Below, one piece after another: positions 10,772 through 20,660 of a DNA stretch of 43,722 nt. Origin of the DNA: Plasmopara viticola (taxonomy: Eukaryota; Oomycota; Peronosporomycetes; Peronosporales; Peronosporaceae); contig MBPM02000265.1 of NCBI GenBank assembly GCA_001695595.3, forward strand, positions 1-43,722, in the 5' to 3' direction. Under the pieces are notes generated by a model that was not told the origin of the DNA, did no database searches, and saw only the letters and a list, made by a program, of their open reading frames with translations. Numbering within the stretch: the stretch's first letter is position 1; the number at the start of each line of letters is the position of its first letter. A program made the translations under genes and the position numbers.

Positions 10772-11873
10772 AGACTAGGATTATCGAGGTGGATTGTCTC
10801 GTATGCATGTATCGGCAAAGCTGAGTAGCTAACAGAATTTGAGGATTTAATCTAGTTAATTAATCACAGTTCCTTGTCAACTCTTGTTTGTGACCTGGAA
10901 TGCCAGTCTTAAAAAAAATTACACTACTCTTTGTATTTATATTCAAGAATAAATATTGAGTTTTGTGCTCAGCTGCTTTGCATTAGCAACCAGGTAAGTA
11001 AGGACACATGTAGCGGATTTAATACAAACATTAGCTCAGCACCAAAAATCACCATGTCTTTTTCCTCGATTCAGTTGAGCGCCGCGTACCTGATTCTTGC
11101 GCTGCTGTCGACTGTCTCAACTCAGTGGAAAAAAATTACTTCCAGCCGATGAATCAATACTCATTTCTTTTGCTGCAACGCTTATAATTTGACGCAGTCC
11201 ACGCATTATCAACACGTAAAGAAGTAAGATTCAAACAACCGAGGACTAAAAGAGGCCGTTGAAAATGTCAGAACTATAATTGACAGCTATGGCTTAGAGG
11301 TCGCAGGTCACTTTATTGCTACTGCTTCGCTAATGAGCTCGGCAATGGTGGCTTCATGCCCAATTTGTATACGGCACTCTAGTGACATATTTTTCTTCGG
11401 ATCAGAAATAAGAATAAATTACTACTCCCCTTATATGTCTATGAAACCAAATAAGAGAAAGAAAAGAGTCCGCTTACACCAATTATTTAAAAAATGTGAC
11501 GGGTTGACACGAAGATGCCAAATCAATACTGCTGTTATCGCTTAGTACACCACCAGCTGATAAACATCAGCCAAAACTCGGGCCGTATTTAAGTTGAATT
11601 GATTAACACCAGCCAATGCTTAGGTTCTATTCGCAGTATGTAGTCATCCCAATATGCGGTACGCTAACACTTTGTAGCCAACCCACAACTTGTCGAGCAG
11701 ACACAGGGTTGCTGAACCGGCCCAACAGAGCAAATCAGCCTTTGCAGCGTTTCTTCGACCTTTAAAATGGCTCCTGAACTAACCCTTCTTTGTCGATGAT
11801 GCGCAAAGCGAGACTAGGAATGCGATCCACGAGCTCTACCCTTCTATTATCCATTCGGCTAGCAAGTTATCAA
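10772..11873 (+). other. 3' flank repeated behind the effector paralogs
   Basis: About 10860-11220 is similar to the sequence after the other two intact effectors (27759-28090 plus; 18007-17620 minus), so the duplicated unit included the 3' flank. A small frame at 11054-11152 (MSFSSIQLSAAYLILALLS start) looks like a signal peptide but is not kept in the other copies. 11230-11873 shows no recognisable gene. Confidence 0.6.
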
Positions 11874-12978
11874 ATGCGTCTTAGCCGTGTTGCTCTTGCA
11901 CTCCTGGTAAATCTTCCCGATATTGCACAAGACGACGCTTCTGCGAATGCGACTGCGTCCCTCACACTCCCAAGGACCTTTTTATCTACTGGAGCTCAAT
12001 TTAATACCCTCCTTTTGAGACTGCCGTCTCCAGGAGACGAAGAAAGGATTGATAGTATCGAAACTTTGGGCTGGAAAGATGAACTTGCCGTCTTACTGGC
12101 CAAGTTCTATCATATGGTTCGAAAGCAAGATGCGGAGTCTTCGAATGAGCTTAAAGTAACTTTGTGGTCGATGGAAAATGGGAATATACAGAATATTAAC
12201 ACCATGCTGGAGCTCGATAAGGTCAACAAGGACATTTGTCGACTTCCAAGTTTCATCTTTGGCTCGCGTACGCGAAAATTACAATTCGAAGCATCCCGGG
12301 AAGCAAGTGTCGATCATTGAAAAGTTGCGGGCGCAATACGGTGATTACATATTGACAATGATACTGGAAGAGGCAACGAGTGAGGCAAGCACAGCACTGA
12401 AAGCTATTGCACAGAATGCAAATGGAGCACATGTCGTATTGGAAAAATCTAGGAATTAGCCCCATCCAACTCTACAAGATGTTGCAGCGTGACAAGCACA
12501 ACCCGACATTGCTACTCGACCCAGAGTATGGTCTCTGGAGCCTTTATTTCAGCAAACACGTGCCTGGTGGTCAATGGAGCTTATTCATCAGCTCAACCAC
12601 ACACTCGGTGACAAGGGTCTATCCTCGCTACATAGTTCGGCAAGACAGTCAGAAAAGACTATGAAGCTAGCGATCTATCTTCAACGTCGACTTGGCCACG
12701 AATGGTTGAGTAAAGGTAAAGAGCCAAGGCTTGGTTTTGAACATTTATTGCTTGAAAAATACCTAAATGGTCTTCTCGATCAGTACGAGTTAAGAATATG
12801 GCTGTGGTATGCGAAAAAGTATATGGAAAAGTATCCGGAAAAGACAAAGACACATATGACTCTAAATGAGATCATTCAATGCTACCACGACACGGGTGGG
12901 ACTAAGTGTATTATTGACTTAAAAATACGCCTATTTGGAAAGAAGTTGGCGAAAGAGTTGGTAGCCGCGCAAAGTTAG
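11874..12978 (+). pseudogene. RxLR/EER-type WY effector pseudogene
   Basis: An ATG at 11874 starts MRLSRVALALLVNL, a typical oomycete effector signal peptide. TLLLRLPSPGDEERI follows about 45 residues later: the DEER block is intact, and TLLLR sits where RxLR is expected with the first Arg lost. Helical effector-like blocks follow in three further frames: YNSKHPGKQVSIIEKLRAQ (about 12280), WKNLGISPIQLYKMLQ with LWSLYFSKH (about 12440-12560, WY-like), and a long C-terminal helix-rich frame ending at 12978. Frame changes lie near 12255-12285, 12440-12455 and 12540-12575. They go in both directions, which fits true decay better than the uniform -1 breaks in the housekeeping genes. It is not closely similar to the 544-residue family. 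Confidence 0.75.
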
Positions 12979-13180
12979 GACTTGCCTGTAGCAGAGTTAT
13001 GTTTAAGTCGTCGCAGTTTCGTTGTAAGACTGATGAATAAAGTGGTTTGACATTTTTTAAACAAGGGACTTACGGTCATTTGGGTCTTTAAAGTAACATG
13101 ATAGAGAATTCGAAGATTTATGAACTAATTTTGGGAGAATGAAAAATATTTTTTTTTCAAATTTAATGAATACATTACCA
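12979..13180. other. AT-rich spacer
   Basis: AT-rich sequence with homopolymer runs and no coding signal, lying between the effector pseudogene and the transposase remnant. Confidence 0.5.
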
Positions 13181-13898
13181 TTAAGATGGAATAAATCTAT
13201 CTCGAAGCACAACTTTTCCACCAAAATGAAACCTTCGAAGTAAAATAACTATTCGGCAATAAGAAAATATGCCTAGCTCACAAGATAAAATACATTTATG
13301 CCGCGCATTACTAGCGCATCGACGCTTGATGTGTCCTACTTGACCACAGCTGCCGCATGGATAAACACTTTTTGGCGCATCAACTTCTAATGTTGCATGC
13401 TGTGATTCGACTCGCTTCTTTTTGGGAAGCCACTTGTGACAAAAAGTGAACTGGTAAAGAGTGAGCATCTTCCAACAAAGTTGTCAAATTTGGTCGGATT
13501 TGTTGGAAGATGCTCACTCTTTACCAGTTCACTTCTTGTCACAAGTTGCTTCCCTTCGAGTGCTTCATCGTAGGCAAGTAGATACGTTTTGTATCCACAA
13601 ATTACAATTTTGCACGTGACAGCTGATTTGAAAGCTTGAGAGCTGCTATGAGGTGTCGACATGCAGCATTCATATCTCTCGCATAACCGCATGCGCAGGT
13701 ACCACTGGTACTGTTCACCTCAACGGCATACTCCATTGGCTTGTTTGTTTTTATTCGAACGACACAACAAACGATGAAGTTGAATTTGGACATACTTGAA
13801 TTATTTTCTCGTACAATTTTTACATTGAAGTGATGTAAGTGGCATAACCACACCCCATTGTTTCGTCTGTCCAGCAATTTTGAGTCACTTTGTAACAA
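13181..13898 (-). pseudogene. Mutator-like (MULE) transposase C-terminal remnant
   Basis: Minus-strand fragments read through a SWIM-type zinc finger, GTCACGYARDMNAACRHLI (C-x-C ... C-x-H, about 13725-13640), then in another frame a CCHC zinc knuckle, CGSCGQVGHIKRRC (about 13360-13310). SWIM followed by a zinc knuckle is the C-terminal arrangement of MULE/FAR1-type transposases. The DDE catalytic domain is absent. Frames are broken, partly by a 47-base inverted duplication at 13433-13545. Confidence 0.75.
13433..13545. repeat. 47-base near-perfect inverted repeat (fold-back)
   Basis: 13433-13479 and 13499-13545 are reverse complements with one mismatch, separated by 19 bases. The right arm is an inverted copy of transposase-like sequence, so the structure looks like a local snap-back duplication rather than the element's terminal repeats. 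Confidence 0.9.
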
Positions 13899-14188
13899 GT
13901 GGATTTAAACCGCGCCATCTCACTGCTTGCAGTGCATCTTAACCATCTCTTAAAGGCTCCCCAAAGATTGTATGCGGAGAAATTACTTTCTTAAGGTATG
14001 AATTCTCTTTTTTTTTCAGATGTATAATTCTGCCATTGTTGCAAAAAAAATATTGCTAGGTAACATCAATTTCTGTTTTGGAGGAGTTTTTTTTCGATTT
14101 AATTTGAGAAAAGGTATATTTTTTCCGTTCTACCATTAACTTTGGTTAGAAAAGGAAAATCTCCCTTTCCAAAATAATTTACAATATA
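13899..14188. other. AT-rich spacer with no gene
   Basis: Long A and T runs and no supported coding frame, between the transposase remnant and the LINE-derived array. Confidence 0.5.
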
Positions 14189-14517
14189 GATTGTATTGTA
14201 TTGTATTACGTAATCGCGTTGCCAAGTTATGCACGTGCTAGGCTCTATGGCTAGTCCACGGCATAGAGTGGTGTCCGCATACGTCGGGTCTCGTTCGGCG
14301 GGCAGTGCAGCCAGTACCGAGGTCGTGAGGGTCTTCCATCATTTTGTTTAGCTCTGACTTGCTAAGAGCCCAGGTGGCGCCCTGGTGCTGGAGACCGTCG
14401 CGTCGAGGCTGAGACTCGTTAGAGACCTGAAAATGCCCGAGAGCACCTTCCCGAAGCGCGCGAGCAATTAGCCCCCGCGCTTGGAAGGAGGGCGTCACCT
14501 CAACCTTTTCCGAAGCC
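14189..14517 (-). mobile_element. Short internally deleted LINE derivative, copy A
   Basis: A 329-bp element on the minus strand. It starts GCTTCGGAAAAGG at the right and ends in a CGTAATACAATACAA-type simple tail at the left. ACAATATA flanks it on both sides (14181-14188 and 14518-14525), consistent with a target-site duplication. It joins the 5' end of the LINE at 15733-16876 to a small RT C-terminal piece and the LINE 3' end. It has no coding capacity of its own and would need LINE enzymes in trans. Confidence 0.85.
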
Positions 14518-14587
14518 ACAATATATATGTATATATATTTTACTATAATTGAGTCGACTATAGAACTTTTAGCCCCCAACGTTAATT

Positions 14588-14908
14588 GTATTGTATTGTA
14601 TTACGTTATCGCGTTGCCAAGTTATGCACGTGCTAGGCTCAGTCTGGCTAGTCCACGGCATAGAGTGGTGTTCGCATACGTCGGGTCTCGTTCGGCGGGC
14701 AGTGCAGCCAGCACCGAGGTCGTGAGGGTCTTCCATTATTTTGTTTAGCTCTGACTTGGTAAGAGCCCAGGTGGCGCCCTGGTGCTGGAGACCGTCGCGT
14801 CGAGGGTGAGACTCGTTGGAGACCTGCAGATGCCCAAGAGCACCTGCCCGAAGCGCGGAAGTATTTAGCCCCCTCGCTTGGAAGGAGGGCGTCACCCCAA
14901 CCTTTTCC
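14588..14908 (-). mobile_element. Short internally deleted LINE derivative, copy B
   Basis: Same structure as copy A and nearly identical to copy C, 397 bp downstream. CAACGTTAATT sits at its left edge (14577-14587), between B and C (14974-14984) and after copy C (15311-15321). This fits one insertion at that site followed by tandem duplication of the unit. Confidence 0.85.
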
Positions 14909-14984
14909 GAAGCTACAATATATATGTATATATATTTTACTATAATTGAGTCGACTATAGAACTTTTAGCCCCCAACGTTAATT

Positions 14985-15310
14985 GTATTGTATTGTATTA
15001 CGTTATCGCGTTGCCAAGTTATGCACGTGCTAGGCTCAGTCTGGCTAGTCCACGGCATAGAGTGGTGTTCGCATACGTCGGGTCTCGTTCGGCGGGAAGT
15101 GCAGCCAGCACTGAGGTCGTGAGGATCTTCCATTATTTTGTTTAGCTCTGACTTGGTAAGAGCCCAGGTGGCGCCCTGGTGCTAGAGACCGTCGCGTCGA
15201 GGGTGAGACTCGTTGGAGACCTGCAGATGCCCAAGAGCACCTGCCCGAAGCGCGGGAGTATTTAGCCCCCTCGCTTGGAAGGAGGGCGTCACCCCAACCT
15301 TTTCCCTGCT
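14985..15310 (-). mobile_element. Short internally deleted LINE derivative, copy C
   Basis: Third copy in the array, differing from copy B at only a few bases. Its right flank carries CAACGTTAATT, matching the left flank of copy B. Sequence right of it continues into the effector-cluster intergenic module also found near 24935. Confidence 0.85.
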
Positions 15311-15732
15311 CAACGTTAATTACACAGTAAAATACAAATAAAATTTACACGCATCATACCAGATGAAAAGATCTGAATTTACTCATTACTAACTACTATA
15401 ACCCCGCTCAAGTAAGCTTCTCAAGAGTGTATAACAATTAAGGCTGTACCATCCCAGCTTCATTTGAGCGCTTGCGACGATTGTGATCACTAAATACAGT
15501 TGTATGTGTTCTTCTAAAGCACTTTGACTTGTACTACATCAACCATACCGTATTTTAATGCGTAAATTAGGATAGTGTAGAAGTTTGTATATATTGATTG
15601 GGGTATGCATTGTTTGGTAAATTTCTTAATTTCTCTTTATAAAACGTAATTTTTTACCAATTTATTACTTGATATGGGGCTGTGCAAAAAAATATAAGTA
15701 CTAATTTTGGTTCAGAAAAAGATCTAATCTTG
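15311..15732. other. Effector-cluster intergenic module, left half (split by a LINE)
   Basis: Matches about 24935-25400 with small differences: same order of short strings such as CATCCCAGCT, GCGCTTGCGACGATT and TTTGTATATAT. Its continuation lies after the LINE insertion, from about 16888. No coding signal. Confidence 0.7.
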
Positions 15733-16876
15733 TAATGTAATGTATTACGTTATCGCGTTGCCAAGGTATGCACGTGCTAGGCTCAGTCTGGCTAGTCCAC
15801 GGCATAGAGTGGTGTCTGCATACGTCGGGTCTCGTTCGGCGGGCAGTGCATCCAGCACCGAGGTCAAATGGGTCTTCCATTTCTTTCGGTCTTGTGCAAG
15901 GGTACGTACCACTTCGAGGTCTTGTGCTGTCCGGAGTCGAAAGCCGGAGCCACGGGAAACAAGGTTGTGGTCGAGTGTCGAGGGGAGCGTGGTGCGGGGA
16001 CGTCCGCGCCATTTTGCTGCGGTGGAGAAGAAGTAGGCACGCATCTAGAGGTTAGCTGGAATGTCGGGATAGCGGCGAAGTACATGGCCAAACAGGCGCC
16101 AGCGAGCTTGTGTCAGTCGTAGTCTCAGCGGCCGCTCATCACAGAGGTCGTAGAGTCTTGCATTCGAAATGGGTCGGGGGTAGCGATAGCCAAGAGCGTA
16201 GCGAAGCTGGCGGCGATGGAAACTCTCGAGGCCGTGGAGCTCTGACTTGGTAAGAGCCCAGTTGTACAGCAGAATCGGTAGAACGTAGGTGTTGTACAAT
16301 CGAATGCGTGTCTTGGGTGAGATGAACGTGGGGCGGAGCCAGACGGACCAGAGGCGGTGGAGCGCGAGGGTGGCCAGGGACTTGCGTCGGGATAGATCTT
16401 TAATATCGCCGAGGAGTGTTCCGAGCTTCTTAGTGTGGTGCCAGGTTTCTTCTCGGGATCGGGCGTGTCGAGTGGCGCCCGACGGGTTGCAGTGGCGGCG
16501 GATTTCGGTGACTTCGGTCCTGGCTTCGTTTTTTTTTTCAGGGTTAGAAGGAAGTCATCAATGCGGTGCTCACCTCTATCGTAGATCTTGGTTTCGCGGA
16601 GGCCAAGGATATCGACGCGGTAGCGCCGGAGATCTTCGGGGAGTGTTACGTGCTTCTTGCGCTTCGAACCTAGAGAATTCACATAAAAGGAGCCAATCCG
16701 GATGCGGTTGGCGCGATTAAGGGCGTGGAAGGGGGTTTGGCCTGGTGCTGGAGACCGTCGCGTCGAGGGTGAGACTCGTTAGAGACCTGCAGATGCCCGA
16801 GAGCACCTGCCCGAAGCGCGCGAGCATTAAGCCCCCGCGCTTGGAAGGAGGGCGTCACCCCAACCTTTTCCGAAAA
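15733..16876 (-). mobile_element. Internally deleted LINE, apparent source of the short derivatives
   Basis: An 1144-bp element on the minus strand, flanked by an 11-bp target-site duplication ATCTAATCTTG (15722-15732 and 16877-16887), with a CATTA-type simple tail at the left. From its 5' end (right) it carries about 140 bp also found in the short derivatives, then an endonuclease N-terminus (LPEDLRRYRVDILGLRETKI, 16640-16580). It then jumps directly to the RT C-terminal region (about 16480-16045) and the 3' end. The RT core is missing, so it is not autonomous. Confidence 0.9.
16045..16510 (-). pseudogene. LINE reverse transcriptase C-terminal domain remnant
   Basis: Minus-strand sequence encodes a typical post-RT C-terminal region: YVLPILLYNWALTKSELHG, FHRRQLRYALG and RWRLFGHVLRR. 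Upstream residues in another frame (HTKKLGTLLGDIKDLSRRK) extend it. The catalytic RT motifs are absent. Frames are inconsistent, so it is non-functional. Confidence 0.85.
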
Positions 16877-16929
16877 ATCTAATCTTGAGCTGTTAATTAA
16901 ATTTAGAAGATAAAAAAAAAAGTACACTG

Positions 16930-16984
16930 ATTGATTCGTACGTTGCCATCTATCCTGAGATAGAATGGCATCGTACGAATCAAT
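16930..16984. repeat. Imperfect hairpin, ~25-base arms
   Basis: ATTGATTCGTACG at 16930 is matched by CGTACGAATCAAT ending at 16984. The arms extend inwards through a TGCCAT/ATGGCA pairing around a short loop. It is absent from the homologous modules at about 20320 and 25400, so it was added to this copy. Confidence 0.75.
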
Positions 16985-17340
16985 GTATTTTCTTTGTAAT
17001 AGCGACGAATGATGATTGTACTTGTCAGAAGGACATAGTTAAATATTTGGTCCAAGGCAGCGTTAAAGCATTCTTCGCCAACGTAAGTAGTTATAAGCGG
17101 TCGACTCTACGAATGGTTTTGTGCGCTATTTTGACAAAAACTTGTCCGTGGAAAGGTCGTTCCATGCGTGTTGTCGGCAAAGCGACGTTGGATAAAAATT
17201 GGCAGTACGATACTGGCGTGCACAGACGCTATGCCCGAAATCGAAGATTGTTTACATGAAGGCAGCGAATTCATTACCATTGTCGTACTTCCTAGTTGCA
17301 GTTTTCATTACAGATCAGTTTGCAGCATCCCATTACTAAA
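16985..17340 (+). repeat. Conserved ~350-bp upstream module, copy 1
   Basis: Closely similar to 20320-20660 and 25410-25780. Shared strings include GCGACGAATGATGATTGTAC, AAAGCATTCTTCGCC followed by a possible splice donor GTAAGT, and ATTCATTACCATTGTCGTAC. Open frames (one reads EIEDCL..G..FITIVVL in all copies) suggest an old gene fragment, but I do not recognise the protein and each copy has stops. Confidence 0.75.
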
Positions 17341-18007
17341 GATACGATGCCTCAGTCATTTATTAATCGTTCCTGTTGTAGTCTTTTTTACTGTTTTTGG
17401 TGAGACAGAAAGGAAGACGCTTATATATCTTCTTATGACCTACACTTTTGTGCAACTTAAGCAGGAACTTCATAAACTAATGTTTCAGCTAAAATTACAA
17501 TTCACGGTCCTTTTGTTCATATACCGGACACCATTTCGGTTTTACTGTCTGCCGCCGCAAAAACTCTGCGACCGCCAGGGGCAACGCTTTACGTATAATA
17601 CTTCTTCCCTATTTGCAATAAAGGAATGACCCGGTGATTTGAATCTCGCAACGTTACGTATTGGTAACGCGTGGATTGCGTCAAATAATAAGCGTTACAG
17701 CAAAAGAAATATCGTAGTTTTTCCCTCTGAGTCGATAGTCGCGTCGGCGCAAGGATCGGGTACAGCGGCGAAGAAAAAGATATAGTACTTTTAAGTGTTG
17801 AGCCAATATTTGTATTAATCCGCTACGTGTGTACTTTGCTTATGCAAAGCAGCAGAGAAAAAAATATTAGTTGAGCACTAAACATAACAACCATTCTTGA
17901 GTAAACACACAAAGAATGATGTATTTTTATGTAAGACTGGCATCATAGGTCACAAACAAAAGGGCGATACATGCATACAAGACAGTGCACCTCGATAATT
18001 CTAGTCT
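17341..18007 (-). other. Inverted copy of the effector 3' flank
   Basis: Read on the minus strand, about 18007-17450 matches 27759-28240 behind the effector at 26118. This supports duplication of effector plus 3' flank as a unit. No gene is supported here. Confidence 0.65.
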
Positions 18008-19639
18008 TCAATCGTATTTATCCAACTCTCTGGCCATGTGCTGCACCGATTCAAAAGCTGCTTTAATACGCGCGTCGTCATTCTGTAATTCTCCAACTAT
18101 TGTCAGCCACGAAATGCTCGAATCCCCTGTATATGGCAAATTACTATGCAATAATCGTACGGCACTGTAAATGGCATCTTCAACTTTTCTGTCTTCCTTA
18201 CGCCGATAATACGTCACAAAAGCTGGAAACCACTGCTTGAATACCGAAACATCAGCATGTTGAGAAATAAGCTTCTTCAAAATAACTTCGGGATGCTCGC
18301 CACGATCTGAAAGGTGTAACATGGATGAGGGATCGGCCAGGTACTGCACCATAGAGTGTGCATAATTCTGGACGTCGAAGCGCTGCCCTTCATCCAAAGA
18401 ACCAATGTGCTGTGCTGCTAGTTCGAGGTCTCGAAACAGATTGACCACTTCATCAAACGAATGCTTTGATTTCAGCAAATCATACATCTGATCGCCATCA
18501 AATGGCCTCCCTTTCGCGTAAAAAGCGACAGTCGCAACCCCATTGGCGAAATCTAAAAACTTTGCCAGTGTAATCTTCTTGTTAAAAATTTTCAAGCGTT
18601 CAAACTCAAGTTCAGGGTATCGGTGCCACGAGTTACGGGCATTCGCTGCAAGGCTCTCACTGAAGTAATTTACGTCTCCCAACACGTTCTCGAGCGCATT
18701 GGATTCGAACATGACCTTTGCACGTGGCAATGACATATCTGGCAGAATGGATAAAATAAAGCTGCCAAGTTTAAAGTCCCGATCGTCCACCTTCAAGTAC
18801 ATTTTCACGTATTCTAGCCACGCAGTAAACAGAGTCACATCGTCAATACCAATCAAAGCATGTTCTTCTTCGAGCCTCAAGAGATAGAACATGTATTCTG
18901 GTGATTCCTTGTGTAGAAGCCATTCCTTGAGCACAAAATCCTTGGTAAATGGATCCGTGACCATATACGTCAGCATGTCCTCAGCAAATTGCGTCAAAAC
19001 GTTTTTGCGTCGATAATAGTCAAATAGTGTCACGACTTGTGAATACGGATCATACACGGATGGATCATGAAGCGGAAACGTCTGTTTTGAACTCGGTCGT
19101 GGCTGAATGTGTTCGGCCAAAAAATCTAAGAGTTCTTTGTTGCTAAATACTGCGTTATTTGAACTCATGGTGCTCCTAGCCCTATAAAATCTAACATAGT
19201 AAAACCACACAAGAAGCTTTGGGTCGTGACCCAATGTGACTGGGTCCATATGTCGATGACAGATGCTTTGAAGGTTCAAGTACTCAAACACATCCTTTGG
19301 GTGGACTCGTGGTTCCTTCAACCATTCGTAGACTTTTCGTTTCATATCACGCCAATGCGCATGTCCCTGTATCGCGTATAAATCAACTCCTTCTCGAAGC
19401 ATGAGCTCGTTTTCTAATTTGCGCGATAACTCTTGAATCTCCATGGCAATCCGGTCAATCGTGTGCACAGCCGGTTGACCAAGATAATCCACCAATCCAT
19501 TTCCTCTCGCCTCCTCGTTTGTGCCATTAAACGAGGACTTGTCTTTGTCGTCGCGTCTTACATTCGAGGCAGTGCCATAACAAGTGCTAACGTTAAGAAA
19601 GAAGATGATGGTAGTACGTACGAGGATTAGTACGCGCAT
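18008..19639 (-). CDS. Secreted WY-domain effector protein, paralog 2 (RxLR-less, EER-like)
   Basis: An intact 543-residue protein. The start at 19639 is the conserved MRVLILVRTTIIFFLNVS signal peptide, shared in position with the other paralogs. Then come VRRDDKDKSSF and NEEARGNG; there is again no RxLR, but an EER-like block. The WY-type modules are preserved: YEWLKEPRVHPKDVFEYLN with DPKLLVWFYYVRFYR, then EWLLHKESPEYMFYLLRLE with AWLEYVKMYL. Differences from paralogs 1 and 3 are scattered substitutions with few indels, so the reading frame appears to be under selection. It lies between the arms of the large inverted duplication, and its upstream region (19640-19960) is itself inverted at 20725-21004. 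Confidence 0.85.
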   Translation of the reverse strand: MRVLILVRTTIIFFLNVSTCYGTASNVRRDDKDKSSFNGTNEEARGNGLVDYLGQPAVHTIDRIAMEIQELSRKLENELMLREGVDLYAIQGHAHWRDMKRKVYEWLKEPRVHPKDVFEYLNLQSICHRHMDPVTLGHDPKLLVWFYYVRFYRARSTMSSNNAVFSNKELLDFLAEHIQPRPSSKQTFPLHDPSVYDPYSQVVTLFDYYRRKNVLTQFAEDMLTYMVTDPFTKDFVLKEWLLHKESPEYMFYLLRLEEEHALIGIDDVTLFTAWLEYVKMYLKVDDRDFKLGSFILSILPDMSLPRAKVMFESNALENVLGDVNYFSESLAANARNSWHRYPELEFERLKIFNKKITLAKFLDFANGVATVAFYAKGRPFDGDQMYDLLKSKHSFDEVVNLFRDLELAAQHIGSLDEGQRFDVQNYAHSMVQYLADPSSMLHLSDRGEHPEVILKKLISQHADVSVFKQWFPAFVTYYRRKEDRKVEDAIYSAVRLLHSNLPYTGDSSISWLTIVGELQNDDARIKAAFESVQHMARELDKYD

Positions 19640-19960
19640 GGTATGGCTTGAGACGCTGCAAGACAAAGTGAGAACGACGGAAAAAATTCGGATCTTGCAG
19701 CTGGTACGAAATTAAGAATGGGATTGTGCGACCAGATAGCAAAAAGGACGAGGCCGCACGTACGGAACCCTAGTTCTACAGATAATTGGCTTCGATTAAA
19801 CATTCTCTATCCATTCTTTATTGTCGGATAATTGGCTTCGATTAAACATTCTCCATCCATTCTTTATTGCCGACTTAATATTTGTATCAAATAACGTTTA
19901 CAACCAACTATCTTGTGACTCTATCGTATTATAGTATTTAGCTGGAGAAGTGATCCATAT
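19640..19960. repeat. Effector upstream region, inverted relative to 20725-21004
   Basis: The sequence just upstream of effector paralog 2 is repeated in opposite orientation upstream of the effector fragment at 21004 and, directly, upstream of the effector at 26118 (25870-26117). Conserved strings include GGCCGCACGTACGGAACCC and GCTATCTGGTCGCACAATCC (on the matching strand). It probably holds the promoter. Confidence 0.7.
19782..19873. repeat. 46-bp tandem duplication
   Basis: 19782-19827 and 19828-19873 are near-identical 46-base units (starting ATAATTGGCTTCGATT). Only one unit occurs in the homologous regions near 20830 and 25940, so the duplication is specific to this copy. Confidence 0.85.
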
Positions 19961-20039
19961 TTTATTTGAGTTGAAAAAAATACAGCAGGAACGATTGATA
20001 AATAAACGCGGCACCGTATCTCAAGTAATAGGATACATC

Positions 20040-20075
20040 AACTATACCGTTTTCTTACTGCGTAAAAAACGGTAT
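20040..20075. repeat. ACCGTTTT hairpin in intergenic module
   Basis: ATACCGTTTTCTTACTGCG followed by TAAAAAACGGTAT forms a short stem-loop. The same element occurs near 25177-25208, with a decayed version near 15548-15570. It is a shared part of the duplicated module; a terminator role is not supported. Confidence 0.6.
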
Positions 20076-20319
20076 CGTGCTAAAATTACGATGGGGTAGA
20101 AATTTGTATATATTTTCTTGATTGCTGTAGGTATTGTTTGGTAAAAGGGGTGGTTTTCTTAACAAATTCTTTGAAAGATGTATATTTTATCACTCTATAA
20201 CTTTATATGGTGTTCTGCAGAACAATATACGTACCAGTTTTGTTTTTTTAAATTGAGCTAATTTTGAGATTAAGAAGATAGAAATAAGTAAATCTTTATA
20301 AAGTACGGATTTGTGTATT

Positions 20320-20660
20320 TTCGCAGTAATAGCGACGAATGATGATTGTACTTGTCGAGAGGACATCACGTTTAGCCGACGAAAGATTGAAATTAATCCA
20401 AGTCAGCCTTAAAGCATTCTTCGCCTACGTAAGTAGTTATTATCGGCCGATCCTACAGATGGTTTTGTGCGCTAATTCGACAAAAACATGACAATGGAAA
20501 GGTCGTTCAATGCGTTTAATCCGCAAGGCGACATTGGATAAAAATTGGCTGTGCAGACGCTATGCCCGAAATCGAAAGTTGTTTACAAGAAGGCAGAGAA
20601 TTCATTACCATTGTCGTACTTCTAGGTTCAGTTTCCATTACAGATCAGTTTGCAGCATCC
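20320..20660 (+). repeat. Conserved ~350-bp upstream module, copy 2
   Basis: Second copy of the module at 16985-17340 and 25410-25780. It lies about 340 bp upstream of the effector 5' fragment at 21004. Its frames contain stops. Confidence 0.75.

Larger units (their letters stand above)
14189..15310. repeat. Tandem array of LINE-derived units, period 397 bp
   Basis: Copies A, B and C are separated by nearly identical spacers (14518-14580 and about 14909-14977) with TATA-rich sequence and GAGTCGACTATAGAACTTTT. Equivalent points in B and C lie 397 bp apart. The spacer resembles 24906-24945, so insertion hit a pre-existing intergenic module and the block then duplicated in tandem. Confidence 0.85.

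Noticed and set aside
11054..11152. Small frame resembling a secreted peptide
   Set aside because: It lies in the repeated effector 3' flank, and the other copies do not preserve it.
14189..15310. CRISPR-like or satellite array
   Set aside because: The units are 397 bp with LINE-derived content and target-site duplications; there are only three copies.
20040..20075. Hairpin with T run as a terminator
   Set aside because: This is nuclear eukaryotic sequence, and the element simply travels with a duplicated intergenic module.
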